From contig JARGSG010000218.1 of NCBI GenBank assembly GCA_030374805.1, forward strand, positions 310,001 to 374,000: a stretch of DNA of 64,000 nt. The letters are read 5' to 3'. The DNA comes from Gracilaria gracilis. Its lineage: Eukaryota > Rhodophyta > Florideophyceae > Gracilariales > Gracilariaceae. The notes beneath the pieces are model-generated. The model did not search any database, was not told the DNA's origin, and was given only the letters and a program-made list of their open reading frames with translations. Shown piece after piece: positions 1-11,850 of this stretch. Each line of letters begins with the position of its first letter. Within the stretch, counting starts at the first letter, position 1. The translations under genes were made by a program, and so were the position numbers.

Positions 1-238
1 GTACGTGAACACCCAATCGGATGCGCTGCACACCAACTCGGGCCCACTCCACCCAAAAACCGTACGTAGTGTGGGTAACGCTAATTGACGAAGGTGTTTC
101 AGGGTCGGGCCAACGCAAAATAATGTAGGCTACATTATCAATGGTACCACATCAACAAGGGTTTAAACAAAAATAACGTGGCCCACATTATTTACTTTAT
201 ACCCAATTAATGTGGGTGGAACTCTCATCATCTGTAGG
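1..238. other. non-coding flank of the first transposon
   Basis: No coding frame is supported here. The stretch is rich in short motifs of the type GCCCACATTA and AATGTGGG in both orientations, which may be part of the end of the neighbouring pogo element, but I could not define a convincing pair of inverted ends with the sequence near 1,840-1,920. Confidence 0.4.
130..149. repeat. 20-bp sequence shared with 30,890-30,909
   Basis: The 20 bases beginning CTACATTATCAATGG occur identically here and at 30,890-30,909; flanking bases differ. The ATGGTACCA part resembles an LTR end followed by a primer-binding site, but no LTR partner is visible. What is seen is the identity; the LTR reading is inference. 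Confidence 0.5.
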
Positions 239-1617
239 TTAACCTTCGGCAATCTCTCCATCAAAATCATTCCGATGCTTCGCAATTGCCTCTCCGAGCT
301 TGGGGAAGAGCTGTTTTTCCTCCCAAAGCCCATTTACGTTTAATGCTATTCCTGTCCGCATCAAAGCCTTACGAGCATAGGTGAGACCGCCGATGTCCCT
401 CTGTCTATTAACGTTCTCCACCGCAAGCGCAGCCAATCGGAGAAAGAAGCTCTTCCCAGGGTTCATCACCTTTCCTGAACTTGACCATGCATCAATCCTA
501 ATCTTTTCCATTTTGTAGCACTCCCAACGGACATTCCACGCGCACTTTATCTTCTGGATAACGAACTAATTCGCCGGCTGCACCGTATCAGTGGCATTTG
601 GCGGAAAGTATCTGACTTCGGTGCTGATTTTTGCAGCCGCCTCCACCAAGTCGGGTGTCAGATTATGTCCACCGCAATTGTCGACATACAAAGCTCGCTT
701 CCGCTCGTTGAGCAGTTTCTTGATAGCAGTACTCTCCCGCAGCCACTGCGGCATTACTTCTGCCTCAATCCAACCTTTCGGACCACTCCAGTACGAGACG
801 GTGGGCACATCGTCAAGGACCCCGCGTATAGGGTATGAACGGTTGTGGTTCTGGAAGACGATTTAAACAGGCTCAATCTTGGCGAGGACACTGCCACTGA
901 TACGGACTACTCCTGTCATGCCCTCTCTTCCTGAAACAACATCAGAGTATTTAACCTCTCGTTCGCCTGAAAATCCAAGTGTTCTGTTGTTGTCCAGGTT
1001 GATGTGGAAGTGAGTTTCGTGGGCATTCTCGACATTTTGTTCATTCAAATGCCCTGCTCGAAACGCCGATGCCATCTGACCCAGGTGATAGGCGACATAT
1101 CAGATCTAATCCCAGTGTTTGCAGCGCTTTCCAGTTGAACTTGACGCCTAACTTGCGCGAACGCTCGAACTCGCTCACCATATCTAACTGCAAGTCTGTC
1201 GCCCACTCTCTCGTTTTGTGCCGCGACCCACACCCACTTTTAAGTTAACTCGTTTAGTGCCCTTATATGTGTTGCGTGTAACTGTGGATCTTGATCCACG
1301 ATTCAGGTACACCCCTTGCTGATCAACATATTCGTAGCGAGTTTTCCATATGCCGCTGACCTTCATTAAGTTGGCTTTTTCGCTGCTGCGGAAGAGTGTT
1401 GGAAAGTGAGCAACTGCTTTGGTCTTGATTTGACCCAGTTCGTTTGCAATTGCATGTATTGTCGTCCATGATGCAATTCTGATGCGATCGTTAATGGTGA
1501 GGACATTGTGGACTGCTCTGCTCGTTTTGCTTTCGGTGGGTCTGTTTTGTTGTTATTTTTGCATCTGGTAGGTTCTACTTCTGTATAGGGTTGCACTGGA
1601 TCGATATTAGGAGGCAT
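239..1617 (-). pseudogene. decayed pogo/Tigger-type transposase (DDE_1)
   Basis: A relic of a cut-and-paste transposase read on the minus strand. The N-terminal third (about 1,617-1,045) is spread over more than one frame, so it holds frameshifts. From about 1,075 to 239 one frame carries the catalytic domain: HINLDN near 985, the LYVDNCGGHN block near 690 that matches the second acidic position, a PPNATDTVQPA block near 600, and a helical C-terminus with SFFLRLAALA and LTYARKAL. Two in-frame stops lie at about 863 and 587. The residue after QPA is Asn where the family has the third catalytic Asp, so catalysis would be lost even with read-through. This is a plain DNA transposon. Family assignment is from motif recognition; the exact subfamily is unknown. 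Confidence 0.75.
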
Positions 1618-2869
1618 TGAGACTGCGCAAGCCTAATCTGCGCCCTGGAAGGCCGCCAGGATGGGCGAGCCCAGTTTGGCACGGACATCTGGTGGAAAGT
1701 GCCAGTACAAAGAATGTGGAAGATGGAACTGCAACGGCGCTAGGAAGAAGTTGTTTGATCACAGACTGTATGTGCGGAAGTTCCCTCCTAAAGTTCGGGC
1801 TTTACCGAAATTAATTTAGTCAGCGTTCTAGCCACTATGCACCGTATATATCCTGGCCCACATTATATCTGTTACCACATAAATGTTAGCACATTAATAA
1901 AGCACCCACGCTAATTAGGTTCACTGGGTGTATACTACAAACAGACCAGCCATTTTTAATTGAAAACTCGGTAACGCGTAGAGTGCAAACCTCCAGTTTG
2001 TAAAACTTCAGCATCGGTCGGGGTGGAGGAGGACACGGTCTCACCAGTGGCACGGCAAGGTCACCCGGATTCGCTGCGACGCCTATTATTACTCTTCCAC
2101 GGAATAGAATGCCTCTTTTCATATGGGTGAGCTCCTCCTTGAGCCTTTCCGCAAAAGTTCTAGTAGCCTGGTTTGATAAGCGTCATAGTTCAGACAGGGT
2201 CTTTTTCGTCCTTATCATCAGCTGGATCTCCATGCACGACTAAGGGCGTCATATTATTTAATAGCTCTTCCACCGACACATTTACTTGGCGTCGCCTTTT
2301 GGTACAGCAGCAAGCTGATTTCCTCTTAAACAATTCGATCATTGATGAAGGTGAAAGGAAGCACATATTCAGCATCCCATATGAAGCGTCTTCGCAGGTA
2401 AAAAGACAACCTTTGCCGATATTTGTATCAATAACGCTTTTCGCTACGGCGATGAAATTCTGGGTGCGATGGTCCTCCCATCCAGAGTAATTGAAGGAGA
2501 CCTAGCCTTGAATCTTGTCACGATAGCCAGTGCTCACCGGATTTAGTAGCATTTCAGCCCAACCCACAGTTATATGGATAGCCCAGTTCTGATATCAGAT
2601 CTTTGATGTCTTAAGAACACTACTCTTCAACCGACTGCCTGATGACAGTTCCTATGTGTCTTCACCACCATCATGATGAGGCGGCAATCCGCCGGGCTGC
2701 ACGATGGTAATAGGTATTTTGATTAAGCCAGCTGGGCGTTTGCCTTCGTGAAGATCCTGCAGCCCAAACCACTTTCTGCACACTTCATTACCCGGAAGAC
2801 CGAGCATTCGAGCATTCGCTTTGCATCCACTGCGTACACGCCAATCTTCTTCTAGGCTCCAGTGCAGTT
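1618..2869. other. unassigned stretch between pogo relic and Gypsy G1
   Basis: No recognisable gene. On the minus strand about 2,520-2,190 is open and protein-like (HRTQNFIAVAKS, a Cys/Lys/Arg-rich CCCTKRRRQV, then an acidic Asp/Glu/Lys end), and 2,160-1,890 is open in another frame (FAERLKEELTHMKRG, a Pro-rich PCPPPPRP). They could be pieces of one decayed gene or element. I do not recognise the family. Confidence 0.3.
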
Positions 2870-4125
2870 CCAACCCATTACTTCAAGGACAACCTTCTCA
2901 TCCTCGAACTCGAGCCCAATACGAAATTGAAGCCGACGAATCTCTTCTATCAGAAGTTGCTGTCGTACCGATATTATCGGCTGGAAGACTCCAGTGAAGA
3001 AAGGACCACTCGCGAGACTGGACGAGTGAAAGACCACATTAAGCGGCTTGACCTCACACTGAAACCCAATAAGTTCTCTGGACAGGATCCAATCCTCGTG
3101 TTGGACTTCCTTCTCCGATATGTTGGGGAAGCAGATGTACTTCGGATGACCGAGACGAAAGCCTATATCGCACTTCCTTACCTTTTAAAAGGTATGGCCG
3201 AGGACCAGTACAAATCGGTTCACGGATCCTCTCGTGCCTCTGAAGGAGGAGCGGCCGGTTGGCCAGAGGTTTAGCAGTTCCTCCTGCGATCCTATGCTAG
3301 AAGAAACTCAATTCAAGATGCCATACTCGCATTGCGCGACACCAAGCAAGGGCCGGATGAGACAGAGATCGTTTATTTTACACTGCTGAATGAAGCCCTT
3401 CACAGCTATGGAAACGTCTGATATGTGGCCGAGCGATGTACCATGTTTTTGGATGGCTTTATTCCTTCGATGAGGACTTTGGTTGTTCGTTATTGGGAGA
3501 ACAAGCGCAAGATCTCCTAGTTGGAGCTGGTTCAATTTGCCCAAGCTGAAGGAGATGCGTCTCGAGCTCGTGCCGGCATTAAGTCTCGCTCACGCCGACT
3601 CTGTTTTTGGAAGAGAGAGATTCTCCACAGCCTAAATCGAGAGGTTCATACTACGCCAACTACGACAACGTGCACCTAGTGCATAGTGACCAACCGTTGG
3701 CTACGTCGGGTTTGTCATCTACGGTGGAACCGACCACCGGAGATTCGTACGCTGCTCTCTACACCAGTAATCATGTTCCGGCATCGCCAGTGCTGCACTC
3801 TGGTGGATATAGAAAGTGCCGTCCCGGTTGGAAGCATCCCTACCCCCCGAGACAAGGGCGAAGGCCGCCCATTGCGGATTCTAATCGTCCTCTTATATTC
3901 CATACTTGTCACAAACTTGGTAATATTGCCACGAACTGTATGTTTCTATTCAGGGAGATGGAAAAAATTGTTCTCCATTATGAGTCGTTGACGTCCGCTG
4001 AACGGGAACGTGTTCCCGACAAGTCTTACCTTCGTTTGGACGAGGATACTCTGCCTGATAAACATGAAACTTCACCGCCTCAAAGTGAAGCGGCAGCCCC
4101 ACCTGCGCACCACATTGTTCCGTAG
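2870..4125 (+). pseudogene. gag: G1 Gag region
   Basis: Gag-like sequence of Gypsy element G1. The start is alpha-helical with a KPTNLFYQKLL motif, matched by TTNSLYRKLL in G3, followed by a conserved LVLDFLLRYVGEADVL segment also seen in G3 as MVLDFLARFIQESDIL. The end holds a Cys/His cluster near 3,905 of the retroviral zinc-knuckle type. Broken fossil; see the element entry. Confidence 0.75.
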
Positions 4126-4403
4126 AATGGCGGCCACACTTAGGAAAACTGAGCATGGGAGCCTCCTTTGAAGGAGCGGCGCAATTGAAGTCGAACTCGG
4201 ACGCGCCGAAGGCTGCAAAGCCTCGCTCCCCTGTACCGATCCTTTCGAGGAAGATGGCCACGACAAACATAGACTCGGAACACCTCAGTGTTCTCCGCCG
4301 CCCATGGGTACGTTCACGCAATGTCCGCGTTCCGGATAGAGTCCTGGTCATGTCACAACGCAACTAAAACGTTTTTGCTGTCCTCGTTGTATCAGACCAT
4401 TAT

Positions 4404-5084
4404 ATGGTTCGGCAGTTATCCGTTTTTGATACGGGTGCTGGTCCAAACGTTTTAGTTCAATCGCTTATTCCGCCCCAGTTATGGTCAAAGATTCGGCCGG
4501 CTCCTCCGACCAATATGGTGGATGGAAACAATAGGCCACTTTCAATCGTGGGAGTAATCGAAGTGATTTTCGGGCTTAACCGTTGCGTTTCACTTTCAAT
4601 CGTGGGAGTAATCGAAGTGATTTTCGGGCCTGATCGTTGCGTTTTATGTCTGGACTTTCTCGTTTGCAAGCGTTTAGCAGCGCCGGTAATACTCCGATGG
4701 GATTTCTGCGACTGTTTTGTCGAAGCAATCCGATTACGGAAAAGAATCGTCGAGCGGGAGGACTGCATAACTGTGCCGGATGTTCGGCGACCTTTACAAC
4801 AGGCTTTCAAGACGCAAGTTCCATTGTCGGTGGCTCAACAGCCGTCGGAATCACACCGCTTGTCGACGAAACCCCGAGTGGCTCGGTCTATTGGCATTTC
4901 CCCGGAATCACAAACCGGAGTCACAGTTACGTCCGCACAGCACGGTCTACAAACAGTTCAAGCATTGCCTCTGATTTACGAAAGGCAGAACCTTGGCCTT
5001 GCGAATGTGATTGTCCTTTTTGACCAAAAAAGCCCTTCCGGGTATTGCTTGCTAATTTTAGCTCCTCCCAACAGAGGTTTATAA
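4404..5084 (+). pseudogene. G1 aspartic protease region
   Basis: Retropepsin-like domain starting VRQLSVFDTGAGPN, the Asp-Thr-Gly catalytic signature of LTR-element proteases, followed by the conserved VILRWDFCDCFVEAIR segment that has a close partner in G3 (VILSCDFCDRFVEAIR). It would release the polyprotein parts of the element. The segment includes a tandem 54-bp duplication. Confidence 0.8.
4537..4644 (+). repeat. tandem 54-bp duplication in the G1 protease
   Basis: The unit starting CACTTTCAATCGTGGGAGT occurs twice head to tail, at 4,537 and 4,591, with a few differences. Its length is a multiple of three, so the translated text repeats SIVGVIEVIFG. The related G3 protease has only one copy, so the duplication arose in the G1 lineage. 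Confidence 0.85.
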
Positions 5085-5519
5085 AGAACCAGGTCATAGG
5101 TTATATGTTGCCACACCGGGGGGCTATTGTACCCACACAGGTCTCTACCGTCAAGGTTCTCTGAATCCCCGAAGCTGAGGAGGGAGAGGGGAAGTGCACT
5201 GATCCTCTTTCAGCCGCAACCGTACGGAAGAATTCGTCCAGTGACGCTATGCCGAACTCGTCTGGTAAAGAAGTTTCGAAGTCGTCGAAAGGAGCAACGC
5301 CGACATCGTCAGAAGGTAGGGCCAGAATCCCCCTGGATGGAAGATGAAAAACTCCGTACAGGAATTCGAGTCTCGACTTTAAACCTGGACCAGAGTCTCA
5401 CCATGAGAAGCTATGGGATATGCTACGTTAGTTCACCCCCATGTGGGATGGTTCCCTCGGGAAAATTGGGATCACTGAACATCGAATAGATTTGCTGCCG
5501 AACACTCGGCCAATCTCGC

Positions 5520-6600
5520 AACCTCCTTACAGGGCAGGGCTGACAGCTCGGGAAGAGGAGAAGACTCAAGTCGAGAAGATGCTCCGCGCTGGAGTCATTG
5601 AATCGGCTCAATCGCCATAGGGGTGGCCTGTAGTACTCGTTCCCAAACCCGATGGCTCTTGGCGTTTTTGTATCGATTACCGCAAGCTTAACGCCACTAC
5701 CGTCAAAGACGTGTATCCCATCCCGAGGACGGACGAATGTATCGATTCGCTAGGGAGCGCGAAGTTGTTCACGACCATTGACGCAAACTGGGGGATATTG
5801 GCAAGTCTCAGTAAGGGCAGAGAACCGTGATAAGACGGCATTTGTATGTCATCAAGGACTATACCTATTCAGCCGGATGTTTTTTGGGGTGACGAACGCC
5901 CCCACCACTTTCCAAAGAGCATTGGATATCTTGCTTGCCCGTTTTAAGTGGAAGAAGTGCCTGGTATACCTGAATGACATCATTGTGTTCTCCAGTAATC
6001 TGAAAGAGCACTTGGCCCACGTTTAGGAAGTGAGGCGAGTCCTACGAGAGCAAGCATTACACTGAAGTTGAAAAAATGCGAGTTCTTTACCGATACCGCG
6101 AAATATCTCGGCCACATAATGCGTCCGGGATTGCTATCGATCGACACTGCATCTGTGCCGTCTCTGAAGGAGGCTAAACACCCACTACTCAAACATAACT
6201 CCGATTATTCTTAGGCCATTGCTATTTCTAATGTCATTTTATCCAGCACTTCGCGAATATATCAGCTCCATTGAATGAACTCCTGCGGAAGAGACAGCCA
6301 GTCAAACTAGAACCATTCAATGACCGTAAAGCAACGGCATTCTCATCACTCATTGATGCAGTGACGTCGCCACCAATTCTTTCCTTGCCGAAACTCGGAT
6401 TGCCGTATGCCATTGATACGGATGCCAGCAATTTCCAGATCGGCTGTGCTCTGTTTCAGACCAAGATGGGTGGCGAACGACTTCCATTTGCTTTTTGGTC
6501 TCGAAGCCTAAACGTTTATGAAAAGAATTACTCGGTTCCCAACAGAGAGTGCTTGGCAGTAGTCTGGGCTCTCCGAAGGTCGGGACGTCTCTGACCCTGT
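5520..6600 (+). pseudogene. pol: G1 reverse transcriptase and RNase H region
   Basis: Gypsy-type polymerase sequence. Recognisable blocks are VPKPDGSWRFCIDYRKLN near 5,645, the fingers/palm block with VYPIPRTDECIDSL near 5,715, the catalytic palm region around 5,965, and an RNase H start with AIDTDASNFQIGCALFQ near 6,410 that includes the family's DAS motif, ending in NYSVPNRECLAVVWAL. Broken fossil. Confidence 0.85.
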
Positions 6601-8590
6601 CCTAGCCGTTTCAGATATGGAGCCAATCCCAGGATCATTCCTGCCGAAAACATTGGAAAAATTGATCCAAGAACAGCATAAGGACGCGTTTTGCCGTAAG
6701 GTTCGTGCCAGTCTGATCGGTGGAGCTCAACTGCCTTTTTTCATGAACTACCAAGGAATCTTGGGCTTATCGCGTGTTCCATAATTGGGGGCTGTCTAGC
6801 CCCAACCTGAGCTGTATAAGTTCCATTTACCACGTCGACACAGGAACGCCTAGAAGCAATGACTAAAGCAAAGGATTCCCATAGTTGGGCAGCAAATCGC
6901 TAAGGCGCAAGCCGCCTACAAGCGGAATTTCTACGCACTTGTACGAAAAAATTTCTCACACATCAGGAAAGGTAGCTATATCTTTCTCCGGAAAGAAGAG
7001 ACCACAATCCGGAGAAAGAGAACGCCACAAGCTTTCCCCGATCGAGGACGGTCTCTACACGGTCATCTCTATCTGGGCGCTGACGGTCTCTACATGGTTA
7101 TTTCTACTACCGATACAATAGTTGTCCTTCACGTGAAGGGGGTGAGCACGAACGTTTCTCGCCGGATCGCGTTATGCCGGCACCACGGCCAAAATCCACC
7201 CTGCACGAAGTTGATACCGGACCGACGACGTCCGGTTCTACACCGCTAACGCCTTCGGCCATTGGCTGCGACGAAACACTCGGCCTGTCAATTATACCGC
7301 ACGTCGCGCGAGGTCTGGCCGACTTCCCTACGGAGTCGGAATGTACCCCGAAAACTGGGCCACATTCGTATGTGCATACACGCATCGAACCTACTTCTGG
7401 GATTATTGATCCGGGCCCTGCCACTCCAGCTGAGGAGAGGAAAGGGGACGCTCATTCTCGTCATGCTACCTCCTAGCAGTTTCCGTTGTTGCAAACGGAT
7501 ACTGCACCCTCTTAAGACATGGCAGGGCACCGATTGGGTGTCGCTTTGCGGTCGCAAACAGTAAACGCAGTATCGAGTGACAGTAGGCGCCTCGCCGAAA
7601 ACCCAAACGTCTGGGGATGCAAAATTATCGTCTTCGTCGTCGCCGCTGCAAGCCGACTCTGCACGCAGAGGTACTAGGGCAAGTCAGGACGCGAATCCGG
7701 AGATATGAGACCACGACGTGAAGGGTATCGCTGGCGCATGGCCGTCGGCGACGGGGGATGCGCAGGTCCGCAACAGAAGCGCTGCGATTCAAACCCCGAC
7801 GTCCGGGGACACACACGCCGGCGCACCGCTACTGCGGAATGGAGACAAGACGGATATAACTTCGTCAGCAGAGAAGGCCGATCGTTCGGAAGAGAAATTG
7901 GTTGCTAGAGACCGCATTGACAGCAGATCCAGGTCTGGGAGGTGCAATCGACTTAGTCGATCCTGGCACAAGAGGTAATGCAGAGCACATGGCCACATCA
8001 GTACAGGTGGACACCACTCCTGGCGTACAGAAGCCAAGCGAGTTGGAGGCGCGCACGGCGCGACAAGCGCCATGTACCGTGGGTGAACCGCCTGCCTTTA
8101 AAGATCGAAATGCACATGGCAGTGCAAGCCATGGGCACACGCGTGCCACGGAGAGTGCCACAGAGAGTGAAAAGCCGTCGAAATCCGGTAGTTCCATATT
8201 TGAAACGGCTCATCACGGCAACAAAACGGTTGAAACCACACAGCCCACCGTGGGCGGCGAACTGTCGTAAACGCACCTGACGGAACACCGCTCGCTAACC
8301 TCCCGCACGGAGGTCTGTTCCCCGTCGCCGGAAACAAACTCTCCAGAACACCGGAAACTCGCGGTCCGCTCAGACGGGATCCCGCAGCAGCCCTACAGCC
8401 GAGTCGCTTCGAGCCCCAGATCGGAGAGCATAACCCTCCAGGGAGCTTCCTGGGGAGCACGGCGGAGACCTGGTGTGGAGCAGGCGTTGCTGCCTAAATG
8501 GAAGTCGGAGGCCATCACGCTCGACAGCCACTACACTTGAAGAGCAATCCGTCTTCTGACGAGGACCTTTCAACCGCCTCGGATGAGAAC
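6601..8590 (+). pseudogene. G1 integrase tail and low-complexity linker
   Basis: The first part matches the segment that joins RNase H to integrase in G2 (LEKLIQEQHKDAFCRKV). Around 6,890-6,970 the text AQAAYKRNFYALVRK is typical of the integrase C-terminal side. From about 7,140 a Thr/Ser/Pro/Gly-rich linker follows, in the same place as the linker of G2. Broken fossil with little else to recognise. Confidence 0.5.
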
Positions 8591-8609
8591 TAAGTGTTCA
8601 AGCCACCGG

Positions 8610-8810
8610 TCAAGGGGAGTGTCTACGAACGCGAGTTCGTAGTGGACCGTATAATGAAACACAGCCAAGACTCTCTGGAGAGCTGTTATACCAAGTCCGT
8701 TGGTACGGCTACCCCGCTTCGGAGGACACACACGAACCTATTGCGCACCAGCCTCGCTCAAAGTTACTACAGTACCACCGCAGGACCGGCAACCGACACC
8801 ATACACGCTC
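8610..8810 (+). pseudogene. G1 chromodomain
   Basis: A chromodomain is recognisable from the REFVVDRIM start near 8,630 and the VRWYGYPASEDTHEPI block near 8,705, the signature of the domain's aromatic cage and C-terminal helix. In chromoviruses this domain sits at the integrase end and steers integration toward modified histones. Its position after integrase matches G2. Confidence 0.7.
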
Positions 8811-9129
8811 GACAAAGCCCAAGTGGGTTAAAGCCCGCACTAGCTATGCCGCTCACGCGGAACATTTCTCGCTTCGCCAGACGAGCCACTGTACGATGGA
8901 ATAGAAGAAGTTGAAGAAGCCTGAGAAGAAGGAAATTGAGTAATAATACTTCATCACTTCAAGCGGAATATTTCCATTAGATAAGGAGCAGCTGCACCTC
9001 GCGGGGAATTGCCCCCTTGGGGGGAGGGATGAAGATAATTTGCTAAAGCCGGTAGCAACCGGAGACATTTAATGATAGGGCCAAAATATATTGGTATCTA
9101 CGAAGGCTTTCATGGGCCTCTACCGAGGA

Positions 9130-10990
9130 GGTAAATCACAAGCCGGACGATCCTGAACCGGACCCACGATCTTGGGCGAACCACTGAGCCGCAAGGCCCT
9201 GTAACTGCACCAAGTCGGTCACCGTGTCAGATACGGGCACACCCATGCCGCGAAGGAAATTGCGGATGACGATCGCCTGGGGTTCGGTACTCGAACCAGT
9301 CCCGCCCGCAGAAGCGGAGGTCTGCCATGCGCCAACTGTGTTGAACGTATCCTGCGCTGCTGCATCAGTGGATCCGCCGTCATCTCCAGTTAGGTCGATC
9401 ACGCCGATGTGCTGGTCCTCTCCCTGGTCCATAGGGCTTCCTGGCTCATCAAGGCTCTCGCCCTCCTGTTATTCGACGAAAACGAACCAGCGAGGATGGC
9501 TCCCTGGGACATTCCGTTCGACATGACGGCGCTCCCGCGCCTCGACGGCTGTGCCTATCCCCAATTTCCGTGTGTCAAAGTATAGAAAATCACCAGCGCT
9601 GACGTCGCGTCCGGGAGACCGGTCTGTAACCCGACGGATACCCTCGCAGGCCCCACTGGCAGGCCTGGAGTCCCACTCGACAACGTCGATGGCCTCCACC
9701 AAGGACACGACTTCCCGTGCGTTGTGGACGGATCAGAGCACATCGGTGAGGTCCACATTCTGAATGGAACGGTGAATCATCTCTGGCACGAACCAAAGCC
9801 GGTAGTGATCATACGTTTCCCAGAGAAGGAACGCCGCAACGCTGACAGTCCACTCGGTGGCAAGGATGTTCCACAGCCCAAGCGGCGGATTATTCATGTA
9901 ATACAACCCGACGTACGTCGGGCATGGTGGGAGTTTCCCATGGTACCCTCGAGGGACCTCGACCGCAGGCCAGAACGAAGTCAGCCGCACCTATCTTCTT
10001 TGAGGGGAACGCCCCGCGATTCGCTCAACCTCCGAGCATTGGTACGGCACCAAGGTCCCAAAGCGGGATCGCCACTTCCTCTCGTGACGGAGGCCTTCGA
10101 AGAATTCGCGCCGCGACGACCTGCACAGGTACCCGAACTCGGCTCGAGAGATCGGATGAGCCCACAGGATGAGATCCTGGTGGTGCTAGACGACATCCGC
10201 AAAGCGGTAAATCGTGTCGAAGGCAACAGCCAGTCGATCTCTATACTCAACTTTGCCGTACGTGCGGTACGAACGCCCGTCCATCCCGTAACGGGACGGA
10301 ACCAGATGCTCTTTCGGAGTCCGGAAATGTCGCGCATACCCAATGGGGGCAATCTCCAGGCGAGCGAACGCCTGGAACTCGCTTCTCGTCTACCGGAGAC
10401 AATCTGGACGGACCTTGATACGGACGAGCCAGTCCCATGATCGGACGACGCTACCGAGAAGCCCTCCAAGGAGATAACCGTCTACGGCATTGGAGTTGGT
10501 CAATGCATCATCCCGAACGGCTTCGGCATTGAACCACGGGGCTTTTGCAAACAGGTCACTATTGCGCTGAGAATCGTACACACGAAGACTCCCAAGACTG
10601 GGCCATTCGGCCGTACTTATCATCAAGCTTGCGTCGAACCAATCCCACAAGGGAGCTGGATGAAGAGTTGTTGCCGTCGTGACGGATGACGCACCAAAAG
10701 CGGAAGCACCCCACGATAACGGCAAGGGCACCGACTGGAACCGCGGAACGGCAGCTTTCATTCACGCAGTTCCGCCCGAGGGAGCACCGGAGTTACCGGA
10801 GGTGTTGTTACTGTTCGTATGCATTGCCGTGTCGATGAGAGTCCAAGGTGCCAGGTATGGTACGAGTGCCAAATTATTGAAGTCCGAGTTGTCGGCAGGC
10901 TCGTCGCCGGGGTCCGGGTTATATAGGCCCATAATGGGAAGTGAATAGGCGAACGAGTCGAAAGTTTCAGCTTGAGAAAGAGAAGATGTA
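9130..10990 (-). pseudogene. antisense ORF of Gypsy element G1
   Basis: Between the chromodomain and the 3' end of G1 a protein-like frame runs on the opposite strand to gag-pol, with several breaks. It aligns by eye with the antisense frame of G2: FWPAVEVP against FWPVSNLLAVP, NNPPLGLWNILATEW against the segment ending WLTWQVLAVEW, and a DFLYFD block against YLLYDF. Both end in a Gly/Ser/Thr- or Pro-rich and acidic tail (here IGVIDLTGDDGGST). No known domain was recognised. Antisense ORFs at this place are known in some plant Gypsy elements; whether this one is related is unknown. Confidence 0.6.
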
Positions 10991-11022
10991 GAGCAATTGC
11001 TCTTGGCAGGGACTGAGGGGGA

Positions 11023-11850
11023 TGCCCCTCATATATCCCTTGTTATTTTCGGATTAACTCCCTACTATTATGAAGTCTATTTGGCTATTTGGCCCGGATT
11101 ATGGATCCGCCAACGGAGGGTATGACTAGTATGACACGTGTATCCCCGCTACCGATTACCTGATAGGCCGTTGCAAGAGTGGCATGGAGGTAAACGTGGG
11201 TAGTATTGGCCCGCGTGCCCGATACTTAGATATTTTAGTTGAATTTTGTTACCAGTATATAAGTGGGGGCACTTGCCGTCACTGTACGGGAAGTAAACCT
11301 CAACGAGGCCTTGGCTCTAACTTGACTTCCACTTGTGCACGGTCTTCTGCCCCATTCCTGGGGAACACCGCCGCTTATCAAGACAAGTTATCTACCTCCG
11401 TCACTGAGAAGCACCGATCCGTCGTTACGGCCATTATTTATCATTCTTTTGCACACCTTTTCTGTTTTCCGTCTTCCGTCTTGCGGCTTCGCTATGCTTC
11501 ACCGTGTTCTACAGGTTTGTCCTTTTTGTCTCGGGATTATTCCCTGCTCTCACAAGTCTGTGCTTCGCAATGCGGCTCGTTTTGCTACCTTCTATTTCGC
11601 CCATTCCGTTACAGAAGACGCCACACACAGTAGATTCCATCCTTTTGGCTCCCCGATTGCCAACCTCGACCTTCACCTGGAAGTCAGGGAGAGGCCGCCC
11701 GGAGTTATGACCTGCACGTGTCGGCCTCATCGGAAGGTTTTGCCACTGTTCTGCCCAAATAGGGAGCAAGGCTGAACACCTTGTGTGGGTAGCCGCTGGC
11801 GCTGTTTGTGTTCCTTCTTTCCGTTCTAGGTTTTGCCCCACAATGCTGGG
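11023..11850 (+). repeat. candidate 3' LTR of G1
   Basis: Directly after a purine tract (GACTGAGGGGGA, 11,011-11,022) begins a non-coding, pyrimidine-rich stretch with a TATA-like GTATATAAG at about 11,254. This is what a 3' LTR looks like. No second copy is present to fix its ends, so the right limit is a guess. Confidence 0.4.

Larger units (their letters stand above)
2870..11850 (+). mobile_element. Ty3/Gypsy chromovirus relic (G1)
   Basis: An old LTR retrotransposon of the Ty3/Gypsy chromodomain lineage, read left to right. Parts recognised in order are Gag with a zinc-knuckle-like end, aspartic protease, reverse transcriptase, RNase H, an integrase tail with a long linker, a chromodomain, then a reading frame on the opposite strand, a purine tract and an LTR-like 3' region. 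It is heavily broken, with well over ten interruptions. No matching left LTR was found, so both outer limits are approximate. Gag and protease closely resemble those of G3 (the minus-strand element at 12.6-30.2 kb), so the two belong to one subfamily. Likely an old, inactive copy. Confidence 0.85.

Noticed and set aside
9724-10440. 238-codon plus-strand frame in G1
   Set aside because: The matches to G2 are in the minus-strand frame of the same segment. The plus frame has no partner in G2.
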